Positions 41,923 to 52,060 are shown, numbered from the stretch's first letter. The stretch: 64,000 nt of DNA from Streptomyces sp. AJS327 (GCF_013450295.1 NZ_SKBR01000001.1:562001-626000); one strand, 5' to 3'. Numbers and translations: made by a program. The notes: a model not told the origin generated them from the letters alone.

Positions 41923-44787
41923 ATGTCAACCGGTAACCGCCCCACCGGCCCGGCCCCGGACAGCCCGTTGACCGATGACACGTCCACGGGGAACGCGGAG
42001 GGAGACGCGTCACCGAACCCCGCGCACCACCCCGGCACCCCAGGCCGGGCTCTGCCGGCGGAGACGAGGTTGGCGGAGACGAGGCCGGCGGAGAAGAGGC
42101 CAGAGGGGACGAGTTCGGCGGAGAGGACTTCGGAGGAGAGACGGCCGGACGGGATGTCGCTCGGTTCCGATGCCGCGTCCGCGCTGAGCCCGGTGCCCCC
42201 ATCCGCGCGGGGACCGGCGCCCGGCGAAGGGTGGACGATCACCGACACCGAGGAGCCCTCCGGCGTCAACCGCCGCCTCGCTCCCGTAGGCCCGGACGCG
42301 CCCCGAACCGACGCCGCCCCGGACCGCCCGGCCGACCCGGACTCTCCGAACCGGCCCCCCACGACGCCGAGTCAGTCCTTGACGACCGGGAACCAGCCCT
42401 CCATGACCGGGAACCAGCCCTCCATGACCGGGAACCAGCCCTCCATGAGGGGGAACCGGCCCCCCACGCTCGCGGACCAGCTCCCCGTAGGGGAGGGTCC
42501 GCACCCCACGGTGACGCCGCCCGAGACGACCGGCTCCACCTGGGAGGACGGCCTGATCGCCCGGCGCGCCCCCGAACGCGCCGCCTCGACCGAACCGGGT
42601 GCCGCGGCCGCCACACAGTCCGGGCTCCGCCCCGCCTCGTACTCGTCCACGAGCGGTGCCTCGAACTCATCGGGTGGTCATACCGAATCGGCCGCGACCG
42701 TGGATGACGCGTCTCCGGCCACCGCTCACGACGCGGCGGAATCCCCGGATCCGGCGGTCGCGGACCTCGTACGACGGCTCGGCGCGCTCCGCGAACTCGT
42801 CGGCCTGTCCCGCGCCAGGCTGCCGGAGGACGCGCTCGCGGAGGCGGGCCGCGTCCTGAACGAAGCCGAGACGCGCGGGCGACTGCCGCGCGAGTACACC
42901 ACCGTGGCGCTCGCCGGAGCGACCGGCAGCGGGAAGTCCGCCCTGTTCAACGCGCTCGCCGGGGCCGAGATCGCGGCGAGCGGCGTGCGCCGCCCCACCA
43001 CCGCGACGCCGCACTCCTGCACCTGGCCGGCCGACGGCGAACCCGACACCGGGGCGGCCGAGGGCCTCCTCGACCGACTGGGCGTCACCCCCGTGGCCCG
43101 CCATCGCGCGCACACCTCCGGACTGGGCGGCCTCGTCCTCGTGGACCTCCCCGACCATGACTCGGTGGCCCCGGGGCACCGTGAGATCGTTGACCGCACC
43201 CTGCGGCTCGTCGACGCCGTCATCTGGGTCACCGACCCCGAGAAGTACGCGGACGCCGTCCTCCACGAGCGCTACCTCCGCGCCCTCGCCGGATACGCGG
43301 ACGTCACCTTCGTCGTGCTCAACCAGGCCGACCGGCTGCCCGGCGAGGCGGCCGCCGCCGTCCTCGACGACCTGCGCCGACTGCTCGACGAGGACGGCAT
43401 CGCGCTCGGCGAGCACGGCGAACCCGGCGCCCGCGTCCACCTCGCCTCCGCGCTCACCGGGGACGGCGTCCCGGAACTCCGCCTCGACCTAGCCGACTTC
43501 GTCGCCCAGCGACGCGCGGCCGCCCTCCGACTCCGCGCCGACCTCGACGGGGTCGCCGAACGTCTGCGTCCCGTCTACACCGAGCCCGCCCCCGGCGCGC
43601 ACGGGCCCACCGGACTCACCGACATCGCGCGTGAGGAGTACGAGGACCTGCTCGCCACCGCCGTCGGCGCCACGGCCGCCGGACAGGCCGCGGAGCGGGC
43701 CTGGTTGCGGCAGGCGGAGTGGTACTGCGGTTCGCCCTGGACCAGCCTCACCCGCCGCCCCACCGACCGCCGTTCCACCGACCGCCACCCTCGGCCCGTC
43801 GACGGGCCGCCCGACGAACCCGCCCCCGGGGGCCAGCCCACGTCGGACGGTGGGGCCACCATCCGGAACCCCGTCGCCCGGCCGGTGGTGGCCCAGGCCG
43901 TGCGTACCCTGGCCGACCACGCGGCGGCCGGACTCCCCGAACCCTGGAACCGGAGCGTCCGGGAAGCCGCCTGGCGCGGGGCCGCCGGACTCCCCGAGGC
44001 CCTGGACGAGGTCGTCCACCAGATGACCGACCCGGTGGACGAACGCACAGGCCACACCGCTCACCGCCCCACCACGACCAGCCGGGACGCACCGCAGGAC
44101 CAAGACGTGCCGAACCCCCGGGGACCGCGAGCGAACCGGAATCCGCGAACGGCCGGGAACCCGAGAGCGGAGCGGAGTCCGCGAATGAACCGGAACCCGT
44201 TCAAGAAAATGAACCGGAACCCGTTCAAGAATCGGCACGCGACCGATGACCAGGAACAGCTCCGGAAGCAGCACCCGAACCCACCCCAGGAGCGGAACCG
44301 GAATCCACTCCGGGGCCGGAACCAGTTCGCAGGCGGGAGCCCGCTCACGGGACCGGAAGTCCCATCCGGCCAGTGCCAGGAAGTACCCCCGGAAGTGCCC
44401 CGTCCCACGCCTGACCGTCCCGTCGTCCCGCGTCCGAGCTGGGGCCCGGCCGTACGTGCCGGACAGTGGCTGCTTCTCGGCTGCCAACTCCTCAGCGCTC
44501 TCTGGCTCGTGGGATGTCTCTGGGGCCTCGCCGCAGGAAGCGCGGCACTCCCCGGCGGCCTGCTGATCGCCTCGGCGGTGGGGAGCCCGGCACTCGCCTG
44601 GACGTGCGCCGTCCTCGCGCGCGGACCCGCACGCGCGTACGGGCAGGAGGCGGAGCGCGCGCTACGTCGCCGCGCCGCCGGATGCGGACGCGCGCGCGTG
44701 CTGGAGCCGGTGGCCGCCGAGTTGCTGCGCTACCGCGAGGTGCGCGAGCAGTACGTGATCGCCGCGGGTGATGTGGGCTGGCGCTGA
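41923..44787 (+). CDS. Second dynamin/YfjP-like GTPase with long disordered N-terminus
   Basis: This 954-residue protein has ~300 disordered, repeat-rich N-terminal residues and then a GTPase domain with P-loop VALAGATGSGKSALFNALAG (~residue 330) and G3 LVLVDLPDHDSV (DLPDHD). The G4-type motif is VLNQADRL. A second disordered stretch (NPRTAGNPRAERSPRMNRNP and similar, ~730-800) precedes two C-terminal membrane spans (LLLGCQLLSALWLVGCLWGL, PGGLLIASAVGSPALAWTC). The start ATG 41923 has GAGGTGA upstream. It is a membrane-bound partner of the first GTPase. Confidence 0.85.
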   Translation: MSTGNRPTGPAPDSPLTDDTSTGNAEGDASPNPAHHPGTPGRALPAETRLAETRPAEKRPEGTSSAERTSEERRPDGMSLGSDAASALSPVPPSARGPAPGEGWTITDTEEPSGVNRRLAPVGPDAPRTDAAPDRPADPDSPNRPPTTPSQSLTTGNQPSMTGNQPSMTGNQPSMRGNRPPTLADQLPVGEGPHPTVTPPETTGSTWEDGLIARRAPERAASTEPGAAAATQSGLRPASYSSTSGASNSSGGHTESAATVDDASPATAHDAAESPDPAVADLVRRLGALRELVGLSRARLPEDALAEAGRVLNEAETRGRLPREYTTVALAGATGSGKSALFNALAGAEIAASGVRRPTTATPHSCTWPADGEPDTGAAEGLLDRLGVTPVARHRAHTSGLGGLVLVDLPDHDSVAPGHREIVDRTLRLVDAVIWVTDPEKYADAVLHERYLRALAGYADVTFVVLNQADRLPGEAAAAVLDDLRRLLDEDGIALGEHGEPGARVHLASALTGDGVPELRLDLADFVAQRRAAALRLRADLDGVAERLRPVYTEPAPGAHGPTGLTDIAREEYEDLLATAVGATAAGQAAERAWLRQAEWYCGSPWTSLTRRPTDRRSTDRHPRPVDGPPDEPAPGGQPTSDGGATIRNPVARPVVAQAVRTLADHAAAGLPEPWNRSVREAAWRGAAGLPEALDEVVHQMTDPVDERTGHTAHRPTTTSRDAPQDQDVPNPRGPRANRNPRTAGNPRAERSPRMNRNPFKKMNRNPFKNRHATDDQEQLRKQHPNPPQERNRNPLRGRNQFAGGSPLTGPEVPSGQCQEVPPEVPRPTPDRPVVPRPSWGPAVRAGQWLLLGCQLLSALWLVGCLWGLAAGSAALPGGLLIASAVGSPALAWTCAVLARGPARAYGQEAERALRRRAAGCGRARVLEPVAAELLRYREVREQYVIAAGDVGWR
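42384..42446 (+). repeat. 21-bp tandem repeat within the GTPase gene
   Basis: Three identical 21-bp units (starting GACCGGGAACC) encode a seven-residue repeat NQPSMTG, with degenerate flanking copies. Because the unit is a multiple of three, copy number can change without a frameshift. Confidence 0.9.
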
Positions 44788-46085
44788 TCACCCCCGGGCT
44801 CGCCCCTGTCCCCGGCTCGTCCCCAACTCAGGCCGCCCCCAACTCAGGCCAGCCCCTGTGCCAAGTCCGCCCCTGTTCCAGGCCCGTCACCACCCCGGAA
44901 TCGAGACCACCTCCATCGAACCACCTCCAGAGGCTTGCGACGATCGCGAGCATTCCGGAACGGGTCCACAGGAACGGTCCTGGAACCGGTCCGCGCGGCG
45001 GTGTTGGGGACGCCGAGAACGAGGGGGACGAGGGGGACCACGGTCTGACCAGGGCGACGGGGCTACCGGACTGAGGGGACGAGCTAAGCGGAGACGGGAG
45101 GGGAGGGGAGGGGAGGGGAGGGGGCGTGACGGGAACCGGGACGGGTGAGGGGGACGGGATGGAGGGGAGGGCAACTGGGACGGCCCGGAATCGGCCGGGT
45201 CACAGCCGACACTGACCGGGCCGTTCCCAGGGCCGTCCACTTGCCATCCGAATCCGACCGCCTGCTTCCCGAGCGGATTACCCCTTCCGCGCGGCCGCCT
45301 GTCGCCCCGCGCCACGGTGGCGGTCAGCGGCGGTGGTCAGAGAAGGGCGCATGCCTTGCGTGCGCTGGCGGTCCGTGATGTGACCTGCGACGTGTCCTGG
45401 GACGTGTTCTGCGATGCGGGCCGCGACGCCCGTCTCCCGACACCGCGGATGCCGAGGGCGCGGTCGGTGTTCCCGGGCCTGGTCACCCGGTGTCTGGTGG
45501 CTCGCCGTGCGGAAGGTCGTACGGACGCCCGGTGTGCGCGGGGCGGTTCCCATCCCTCCCCGGAGTGACCGACTTATCCACACCTCCTTTGCTATCCACA
45601 ACCCTCAGCAGAAATCTCCCATCCCAGGCACGCTTGTTTCCAAGCCCTTCACGGGGCTCCCATCCGAACTCACCGTTACCGGCTGCCTCGCGGTATGCCG
45701 CTGGTCGCCGTGCCCTGACCGAACCCGGTCCAGCCAATCCAGCCAATCCACCTGACCCAGCCAACCCTGAGCATCCATCCCGTCCATCCAACCGCTCCGC
45801 CCTGACCGTCATCGCGTGTCGACCGTTCGAGAGGGCCTGGAGGTCCCCGAGGAGTTCCGAGAAGACCGGAGCGGAGCCCGGAGGAACCGAGAGGGACCGA
45901 GAGAACCGAGGCACCGCTGGAGCGAGAAGAACCGTCGGTGGGCTCGGCACCGTCGGATCGAGAGAAGGCAGAGGACCGAAGAGGCGAAGAGTCGAAGTAC
46001 CCAAGGGTCGAAGCACCGAAGGACCGAAGTAGTGCACCGCGGAGCATCGCGGGAACCGAAGAGGATCGAAGAGAGGCGCCTCCCC
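44788..46085 (+). other. Long non-coding gap with G-rich tract
   Basis: These ~1.3 kb have no gene I can support. A (GGGGA)-type tandem tract occupies 45,096-45,124, and the stretch before the SSB gene (45.8-46.1 kb) is purine-rich with repeated GAACCGA/GAAGGACC-like words. Open frames on both strands lack streptomycete codon patterns or known motifs. Confidence 0.5.
45096..45124 (+). repeat. (GGGGA)n tract, possible G-quadruplex
   Basis: Five or six GGG(G) runs separated by single A bases could form a G-quadruplex on the plus strand. Confidence 0.6.
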
Positions 46086-46595
46086 ATGTACGAATCCCAT
46101 ATGACCGCCGTCGGCAACGTGGCGACCGCCATCGAGTTCAAGACCTCGCGTTCCGGTGTCAGCGCCGTCCGATTCCGGCTGGCCAGCACCGTACGCCGCT
46201 TCGACCAGCGGGAAGGCTGGAAGGACGGGCACACCAACTTCTTGACCGTCTGGGCTTGGCGTGCCCTCGCTGACAATCTCGCCGCCTCCGTGTCCGTCGG
46301 CGACCCGCTCGTGGTGCGCGGACAACTCCGCCTCCGAGAGGGGGAGAAGGAGGGGAAGCGGTTCCAGTCCGCGGAGTTGATGGCCTCGGCCGCCGGACAC
46401 GACCTCTCGCGCGGGACATCCGCTTTCGTCCGGCGCGCACAGGTGAAACCCGCGCTGACTACGGGGTCTTCGGGGACTCCGCGGACTCCGGTGACCGCGC
46501 GGCCGGGCGCCGAATCTCCCTGGGCCAGCGCCGAATCCCCCTGGGACGGGGCCGCGGCGGAAGCTTCCGTTCCAGGTCAGCTGCCTGTGCCGTGA
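46086..46595 (+). CDS. Single-stranded DNA-binding protein
   Basis: This 169-residue protein has the SSB OB-fold: MTAVGNVATAIEFKT, VRFRLASTVRRF, HTNFLTVWAWRALADN, GDPLVVRGQLRLRE, and AAGHDLSRGTSAF. It is similar to the second, shorter SSB of streptomycetes and may act in chromosome segregation or recombination. The C-terminal tail lacks the usual acidic DDDIPF tip and instead ends in GQLPVP, so it may not recruit SSB partners in the standard way. The start ATG 46086 was chosen as the first start of this OB-fold frame. Confidence 0.85.
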   Translation: MYESHMTAVGNVATAIEFKTSRSGVSAVRFRLASTVRRFDQREGWKDGHTNFLTVWAWRALADNLAASVSVGDPLVVRGQLRLREGEKEGKRFQSAELMASAAGHDLSRGTSAFVRRAQVKPALTTGSSGTPRTPVTARPGAESPWASAESPWDGAAAEASVPGQLPVP

Positions 46596-46772
46596 ACCTC
46601 CCGGTCCGCCGGATTCATTGATAACAATTTCACGTCAGTATGCGTGAGCTGAGGGAATCGAGGGGAGCGAGGTGCGCCCGGTCTTTACGATCCCTCAGGT
46701 GCTGACGGGGGTTGCGACGTTGCTGGCGAGACATCCACCGGTTCACGCGGGTCTCGCGTGGAGGGGACATCC

Positions 46773-48803
46773 ATGACTTCTGTGCGCAGGCGGGGGACCA
46801 GCCGCCTGTCCGCCGTACTAATGGCCTCCGGGCTCCTGGCAGGCGGGGTGACGGTCGGTGCGACACCGGCCGCGGCCGCGGAGCCCACTGAGCCACCGAG
46901 CGGTACCACCGCCGCTCTCGACGGCATCCGGACCTACGACCAGGCCGTCATCAACTCCGACGGCGACAGAACCACGACGTCGGCCGGACTCTTCGAGATG
47001 GCCGTCGAGGACGGCGGCACGCTCCAGACCTACAGCATCGACGCGCTCAGAACCGCCCAGGACGACGCCCTCTACGAGGAGGCTTCCTGGGACGCCTCAC
47101 CCCTGCACGGGAACCCGGCCGCAGGGAAGATCCGCTGGATCCTCCAGAACTCGTACCCGCAGGTCAACGACGTGCAGGCGCTCGCCAAGGCGTCGGGTGC
47201 GAAGAAGCTCACGCCCCGTACGGCCGCCGCCGGAACGCAGGTGGCCATCTGGCGGCACGCGGAGGGCCCGGCCGGGGCCGACATCAAGGCGGTCGATCCG
47301 GGAGCCGAGAAACTCGCCGACTACCTGGAGCGCTCCGCACGTCAGCGGACCGAACCGAACGCCGCGCTGCGACTCGGACCCGCCGAGGTCTCCGGGCAGT
47401 CCGGCGGACGCCTCGGCCCGGTCACCGTGCACACCGGGGCGAAGAAGGTGGCCATCGAACCCGCCCCGGACGCCGCCTCGCTGGGGGTGCAGGTGGTGGA
47501 CGCCAAGGGGGAGAAGGTCACCTCCGCGTCAGACGGCGCGCACCTCTACTTCGACGTACCGGACGGTGTCGATCCCGGCACCACCTCCGTGACGGCGCAG
47601 ATATCCACCAAGGTCCCCGTCGGCCGGGTCTTCACCGGTGTTGGTGAGCACGCCAGCAGCCAGGCACAGATCCTCGCGGGGTCCAGCCAGTCCACGATCT
47701 CGACGGTGGTGCGGGGCCACTGGGCGGAGAACGGCGCGATACCCGCCGTCACCGCCGAGAAGAACTGCGCCAAGGGGCGGTTGGAGATCACGGTCGCCAA
47801 CCACGGGGACCGTGCCTTCGCTTTTGCCCTCGACAGGAAGAAACACGAGATCGAGGCCGGAGTCACGGAGAAGGTGCCGGTCACAGTCCGCGAGGACCAG
47901 CCGTACCGCATCGCCATCACCGGACCGCACGGGTTCGAGAAGACGTTCAACGGAGTGCTGGACTGCGCCACGGCCGGAGCCGTGGGCGCCCGGAGCGCGG
48001 AGGAGTCGCCCGCTGACCTCAGCCCCGCGACCGTCGGAGGTGGGGACGGCCACTCGGCCGCCGACCCCGTCGAGGACGACCTCGCGGAGACGGGCAACAG
48101 CAGCAACACCCCGTTGATCATCGGGATCGCCCTGGGGCTGGTCGTACTCGGCGGCATCGCGATGCTCGTTGTGCGTAAGCGCCTCTCCGGAGGCCCGACC
48201 GAACCGGCGGACCCCGAGCCCTCGGAGGAGACGGCCCCCGTCACGGGAGCCACCGACCGTGCCCAGACCACGGAACGCACCGAGACCGCGGAACCTACCG
48301 AGACCACGGAGGAGGCCCAGATCCGGACGGAAACGACGCCGGAGACCGCGGAACCGGCCTCGGAAGCGGCGCCGGGAACCGCCGCGCGAGTCGAACGGGA
48401 GACAGCGGAGACAACGGCACAGTCCGCGACCGAACCGACCGAAGCGCCCCAACCGACCGAAGCGACCGAAGCGACCGAAGCGACCGACACGGATGGTGTC
48501 AGGAACCCGAAGGACGACGGGGGCGACCTGGACGACGGGGAGGAGGTGCCCGGTGCCACCGAACGACCCGCGACGGATGAGATAGCGAAGCCTGCGGAGC
48601 AGGACGGTTCCGCGTCGTCCACCGATCCGGCGTCCACCGATCCGGCGTCCACCGATCCGGCGTCCACCGGCTCGGCATCTGCCGAGTCCGCGTCCACGGA
48701 CACCGCGTCCGCCGGTACAGGGTCGAGTGCGGACACCGCGTCGAGCACGGATCCTTCGGCCGGGCCCGCGCCCGATGAGTCCGCTGGCGGTTCCGGCAGC
48801 TGA
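46773..48803 (+). CDS. Thioester-domain-like surface protein with LAETG sortase motif
   Basis: This 676-residue protein has a signal peptide (AVLMASGLLAGGVTVGATPA) and an N-terminal domain with AGTQVAIWRHAEG (the TQxA motif of thioester domains), an Ig-like middle region, and LAETG (~residue 446) followed by a membrane helix and basic residues. It may be covalently anchored to the wall. Two oddities stand out. The position equivalent to the thioester cysteine reads YSIDAL with Ser. A ~200-residue T/E/A/S-rich tail follows the usual sorting end, which is atypical for sortase substrates. The start ATG 46773 has GGAGGGG upstream. Confidence 0.8.
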   Translation: MTSVRRRGTSRLSAVLMASGLLAGGVTVGATPAAAAEPTEPPSGTTAALDGIRTYDQAVINSDGDRTTTSAGLFEMAVEDGGTLQTYSIDALRTAQDDALYEEASWDASPLHGNPAAGKIRWILQNSYPQVNDVQALAKASGAKKLTPRTAAAGTQVAIWRHAEGPAGADIKAVDPGAEKLADYLERSARQRTEPNAALRLGPAEVSGQSGGRLGPVTVHTGAKKVAIEPAPDAASLGVQVVDAKGEKVTSASDGAHLYFDVPDGVDPGTTSVTAQISTKVPVGRVFTGVGEHASSQAQILAGSSQSTISTVVRGHWAENGAIPAVTAEKNCAKGRLEITVANHGDRAFAFALDRKKHEIEAGVTEKVPVTVREDQPYRIAITGPHGFEKTFNGVLDCATAGAVGARSAEESPADLSPATVGGGDGHSAADPVEDDLAETGNSSNTPLIIGIALGLVVLGGIAMLVVRKRLSGGPTEPADPEPSEETAPVTGATDRAQTTERTETAEPTETTEEAQIRTETTPETAEPASEAAPGTAARVERETAETTAQSATEPTEAPQPTEATEATEATDTDGVRNPKDDGGDLDDGEEVPGATERPATDEIAKPAEQDGSASSTDPASTDPASTDPASTGSASAESASTDTASAGTGSSADTASSTDPSAGPAPDESAGGSGS

Positions 48804-49288
48804 GCGGGTAGCTGGCTGGCGGGGGGACGAGGCTGGAGGCGTGGCCACCGACAGTGGCTGCGTCCCCGGGCCGAGGACGGTCGTGCGGTGCGTCCCCTGG
48901 GCGGTGTGGTGGCCCTATGTGGACGGCCCCCGCCCCTGGCCGGGCCGGAGCGTCGCGATGGTGCGGTGGTCCGGTGGGCGAGGACACGTCGCGGAACGCC
49001 GGTTCACGTGGGTGCGCCGCCGATGCCTGCGGGACGTGCGGAGGGGAGGCGTCCGGGCCTGGTGTCTCGGTGGCGTCCCGCGCGGCCGGGGTGGACGGGG
49101 TGCGCGGGATGGGCGCGCGTGGGTGCGCGCCTCATCGGGGGCGGTGGGGGAGGGCGTGGGGAGGGGTGGGGGTGGGGGGAGGGGCCCCGCCCCGTTTCGG
49201 ACTGAGCCCCCGGGTGCGGCAAGATGGACGCATCTGCCCACGTGCGGTGTGAGCCGCTCCTCGACTTCAGATTGCCGGATGGTTTCTC
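48804..49288 (+). other. G-rich spacer upstream of ettA
   Basis: The 485 bases contain no supported gene. The stretch 49,137-49,185 is a dense series of G runs that could form quadruplexes on the plus strand. The ettA promoter is probably in the last ~100 bases. Confidence 0.5.
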
Positions 49289-50953
49289 TTGGCTGAGTAC
49301 ATCTACACCCTGCGCAAGGCGCGCAAGGCGCATGGCGACAAGGTGATCCTCGACGACGTCACCTTGAGCTTCCTGCCGGGCGCGAAGATCGGTGTCGTGG
49401 GGCCCAACGGCGCCGGTAAGTCCACGGTGCTCAAGATCATGGCGGGGTTGGAGCAGCCGTCCAACGGTGACGCGATGCTCACCCCGGGTTACAGCGTCGG
49501 CATTCTGCTACAGGAGCCGCCGCTGGACGAGGCGAAGACGGTCCTGGAGAACGTGCAGGACGGGGTGGCCGAGACCAAGGGCAAGCTCGACCGGTTCAAC
49601 GAGATCGCCGAGCAGATGGCGACGGACTACTCGGACGAGCTGATGGAGGAGATGGGCAAGCTCCAGGAGCAGCTTGACCACTCCAACGCCTGGGATCTGG
49701 ACGCCCAGTTGGAGCAGGCGATGGACGCGCTGGGCTGCCCGCCCGGTGACTGGCCGGTGACCACGCTCTCTGGTGGTGAGCGGCGCCGCGTGGCGCTCTG
49801 CAAGCTGCTGCTGGAGCAGCCGGACCTGCTGCTGCTCGACGAGCCGACGAACCATCTGGACGCGGAGTCGGTCCAGTGGCTGGAGCAGCACCTGGCGAAG
49901 TACCCGGGCACCGTGGTGGCCATCACCCACGACCGGTACTTCCTGGACAACGTGGCCGAGTGGATCCTGGAGCTGGACCGGGGTCGGGCGGTGGGGTACG
50001 AGGGGAACTACTCCACGTACCTGGAGAAGAAGCAGGCCCGGCTGAAGGTGGAGGGCCAGAAGGACGCCAAGCGTCAGAAGCGTCTGAAGGACGAGCTGGA
50101 GTGGGTCCGTTCCAACGCGAAGGGCCGGCAGGCCAAGTCGAAGGCGCGGCTGACCCGGTACGAGGAGATGGCGGCCGAGGCGGAGAAGACGCGGAAGCTG
50201 GACTTCGAGGAGATCCAGATTCCGCCGGGTCCGCGACTGGGTAACCAGGTCGTCGAGGTGGAGAACCTGAACAAGGCGTTCGGCGACAAGGTGCTGATCG
50301 AGGACCTGTCGTTCACGTTGCCGCGGAACGGCATCGTGGGGGTGATCGGCCCGAACGGTGCGGGGAAGACGACGCTGTTCAAGATGATCCAGGGGCTGGA
50401 GGAGCCGGACTCCGGTGCCATCCGGGTCGGGGACACGGTGAAGATCTCGTACGTGGACCAGTCCCGGGCCAACATCGACGCGAGCAAGACCCTCTGGCAG
50501 GTGGTGTCGGACGGGCTGGACTACATCAACGTGGGACAGGTCGAGATGCCGTCCCGGGCGTATGTCAGCGCCTTCGGGTTCAAGGGGCCGGACCAGCAGA
50601 AGCCCGCGGGGGTGCTGTCGGGCGGTGAGCGGAACCGGCTGAACCTGGCGCTGACGCTGAAGCTGGGCGGCAACCTGCTGCTGCTCGACGAGCCGACGAA
50701 CGACCTGGACGTGGAGACGCTGTCCTCGCTGGAGAACGCGCTGCTCGACTTCCCGGGCTGTGCCGTGGTCGTCTCCCACGACCGGTGGTTCCTGGACCGG
50801 GTGGCGACGCACATCCTCGCGTACGAGGGCGAGAGCCGGTGGTTCTGGTTCGAGGGGAACTTCGAGTCGTACGAGAAGAACAAGATCGAGCGGCTGGGGC
50901 CGGACGCGGCGCGTCCGCACCGGGCGACGTACAAGAAGCTGACCCGGGGCTGA
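49289..50953 (+). CDS. ettA: Energy-dependent translational throttle protein EttA
   Basis: This 554-residue protein has two ABC-F ATPase domains and no membrane spans. The first has Walker A GPNGAGKSTVLKIMAGL, signature LSGGERRRVALCKLL, Walker B LLLLDEPTNHLD. The second has GPNGAGKTTLFKMIQG, LSGGERNRLNLALTL and LLLLDEPTNDLD. EttA binds the ribosomal E site and gates translation by ATP level. The length matches the family. The start is a TTG at 49289 (AEYIYTLRKARKAHGDK), as judged from the family N-terminus. Confidence 0.95.
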   Translation: MAEYIYTLRKARKAHGDKVILDDVTLSFLPGAKIGVVGPNGAGKSTVLKIMAGLEQPSNGDAMLTPGYSVGILLQEPPLDEAKTVLENVQDGVAETKGKLDRFNEIAEQMATDYSDELMEEMGKLQEQLDHSNAWDLDAQLEQAMDALGCPPGDWPVTTLSGGERRRVALCKLLLEQPDLLLLDEPTNHLDAESVQWLEQHLAKYPGTVVAITHDRYFLDNVAEWILELDRGRAVGYEGNYSTYLEKKQARLKVEGQKDAKRQKRLKDELEWVRSNAKGRQAKSKARLTRYEEMAAEAEKTRKLDFEEIQIPPGPRLGNQVVEVENLNKAFGDKVLIEDLSFTLPRNGIVGVIGPNGAGKTTLFKMIQGLEEPDSGAIRVGDTVKISYVDQSRANIDASKTLWQVVSDGLDYINVGQVEMPSRAYVSAFGFKGPDQQKPAGVLSGGERNRLNLALTLKLGGNLLLLDEPTNDLDVETLSSLENALLDFPGCAVVVSHDRWFLDRVATHILAYEGESRWFWFEGNFESYEKNKIERLGPDAARPHRATYKKLTRG

Positions 50954-50955
50954 GC

Positions 50956-51414
50956 GTGCGGCACCAATTCGCCTGTCCGCTGCGCTGGTCGGACATGGAT
51001 GCCTTCGGGCACGTCAACAACGTGGTGTTCCTCCGTTACCTGGAGGAGGCGCGTATTGACTTCATGTTCCGGGCGGCCCGGGAGGTCGACTCGTCCGCGT
51101 TCGGTGGCGGCGCGGTGGTGGCGCGGCACGAGATCGACTATCTGCGGCCGTTGGTGCACCGGCACGAGCCGGTTGCCATAGAGACCTGGGTAACGAAGCT
51201 CACCGCCGCGTCGGCGACGGTCGCCTACGAGATCAGGGACGGTTCGTCGGAGTCCCCGGAACCCGCCGCTGCGGGGTCCGGGGCGGGCGGCCTGTATGTC
51301 CGGGCGACGACGGTCATCGTGCCGTACGACCTGGAGCGTGGTCGGCCGCGCCGGATGACCGCCGGTGAACGGGCCTTTCTGGAGGGATACGTGGATGACA
51401 GCCACTGCGGTTAG
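50956..51414 (+). CDS. Acyl-CoA thioesterase (4HBT hotdog fold)
   Basis: This 152-residue protein has the hotdog signature WSDMDAFGHVNNVVFLRYLE (D and HVNN near residues 12-20) and IDYLRPLVHRHEPVAIET. Such enzymes hydrolyse acyl-CoA thioesters in the cytoplasm. The GTG start is two bases after the EttA stop, and the stop overlaps the next gene, giving an operon. A Ser/Pro/Ala-rich insertion (SSESPEPAAAGSGAGG) interrupts the fold. Confidence 0.9.
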   Translation: MRHQFACPLRWSDMDAFGHVNNVVFLRYLEEARIDFMFRAAREVDSSAFGGGAVVARHEIDYLRPLVHRHEPVAIETWVTKLTAASATVAYEIRDGSSESPEPAAAGSGAGGLYVRATTVIVPYDLERGRPRRMTAGERAFLEGYVDDSHCG

Positions 51415-52060
51415 CCGGCTCGTCCTCGCGGATCCGGGGGAGGCCGCGGGGCTGGCGGAGTTCCTCGGCCGGTTGCTGCGCTGGGAGCGGGCCGCCGCGG
51501 TCCGGGTGCAGGCGGCGGACGGCGTGGTCGGCTTCTTCGCGAAGCCAGCGCGGTTCGAGGTGCTGGCGGTGCGGACGGCACGGTTGCTGGAGCCGGTCAG
51601 CCGGGACGTCACGGTCTCGGCCGGTGAGCTGCTGGAGAGCGTGGACGACGCGCGGGAGACGGTGATCCTGCCCGCGCCGGTGACGGGTCCGGCGTGGGCC
51701 GGGGTGCTGCCGCCGCGGTCGGGCTGGTCAGCTCGGGGCGAGGTGCCGGTGGACGCGGTGCGGACCGTCGCGGTGGCCGCGGTGGGGGAGTTCAGGGAGC
51801 GTGCGGAGCGGCTGCCCGCGGAGGGCCGGTCGCGGGAGGCGCTGGACGGACTGGCCGAGGAGATCTGGTCCCGGCCGCTGGGACGTTCGGGGTTGCCGCT
51901 GCGGGCGGTGCACGCGGCGCACGCGCTGGGGCTCCTCCGGGGCACGCGTCCGGTGTCGCTGCTGGAGACCGGCCGGTGGCTGCGGCTGCGGACCGGGCAC
52001 GGCTCGGTGGTGGTGCGGGCCGGGACGGCGGAGCCGGGACTGAGCGTCACCCCGGTGTGA
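51395..52060 (+). CDS. Conserved hypothetical protein of the ettA operon
   Basis: This 221-residue protein starts at ATG 51395 with GGAGGG eight bases upstream and overlaps the thioesterase stop. It has an alpha/beta pattern (AAAVRVQAADGVVGFFAKP, RFEVLAVRTARL; VTVSAGELLESVDD; RSGLPLRAVHAAHALGLL). I recognise no catalytic motif. The gene follows ettA and the thioesterase in one run, but that does not identify its function. Confidence 0.75.
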   Translation: MTATAVSRLVLADPGEAAGLAEFLGRLLRWERAAAVRVQAADGVVGFFAKPARFEVLAVRTARLLEPVSRDVTVSAGELLESVDDARETVILPAPVTGPAWAGVLPPRSGWSARGEVPVDAVRTVAVAAVGEFRERAERLPAEGRSREALDGLAEEIWSRPLGRSGLPLRAVHAAHALGLLRGTRPVSLLETGRWLRLRTGHGSVVVRAGTAEPGLSVTPV

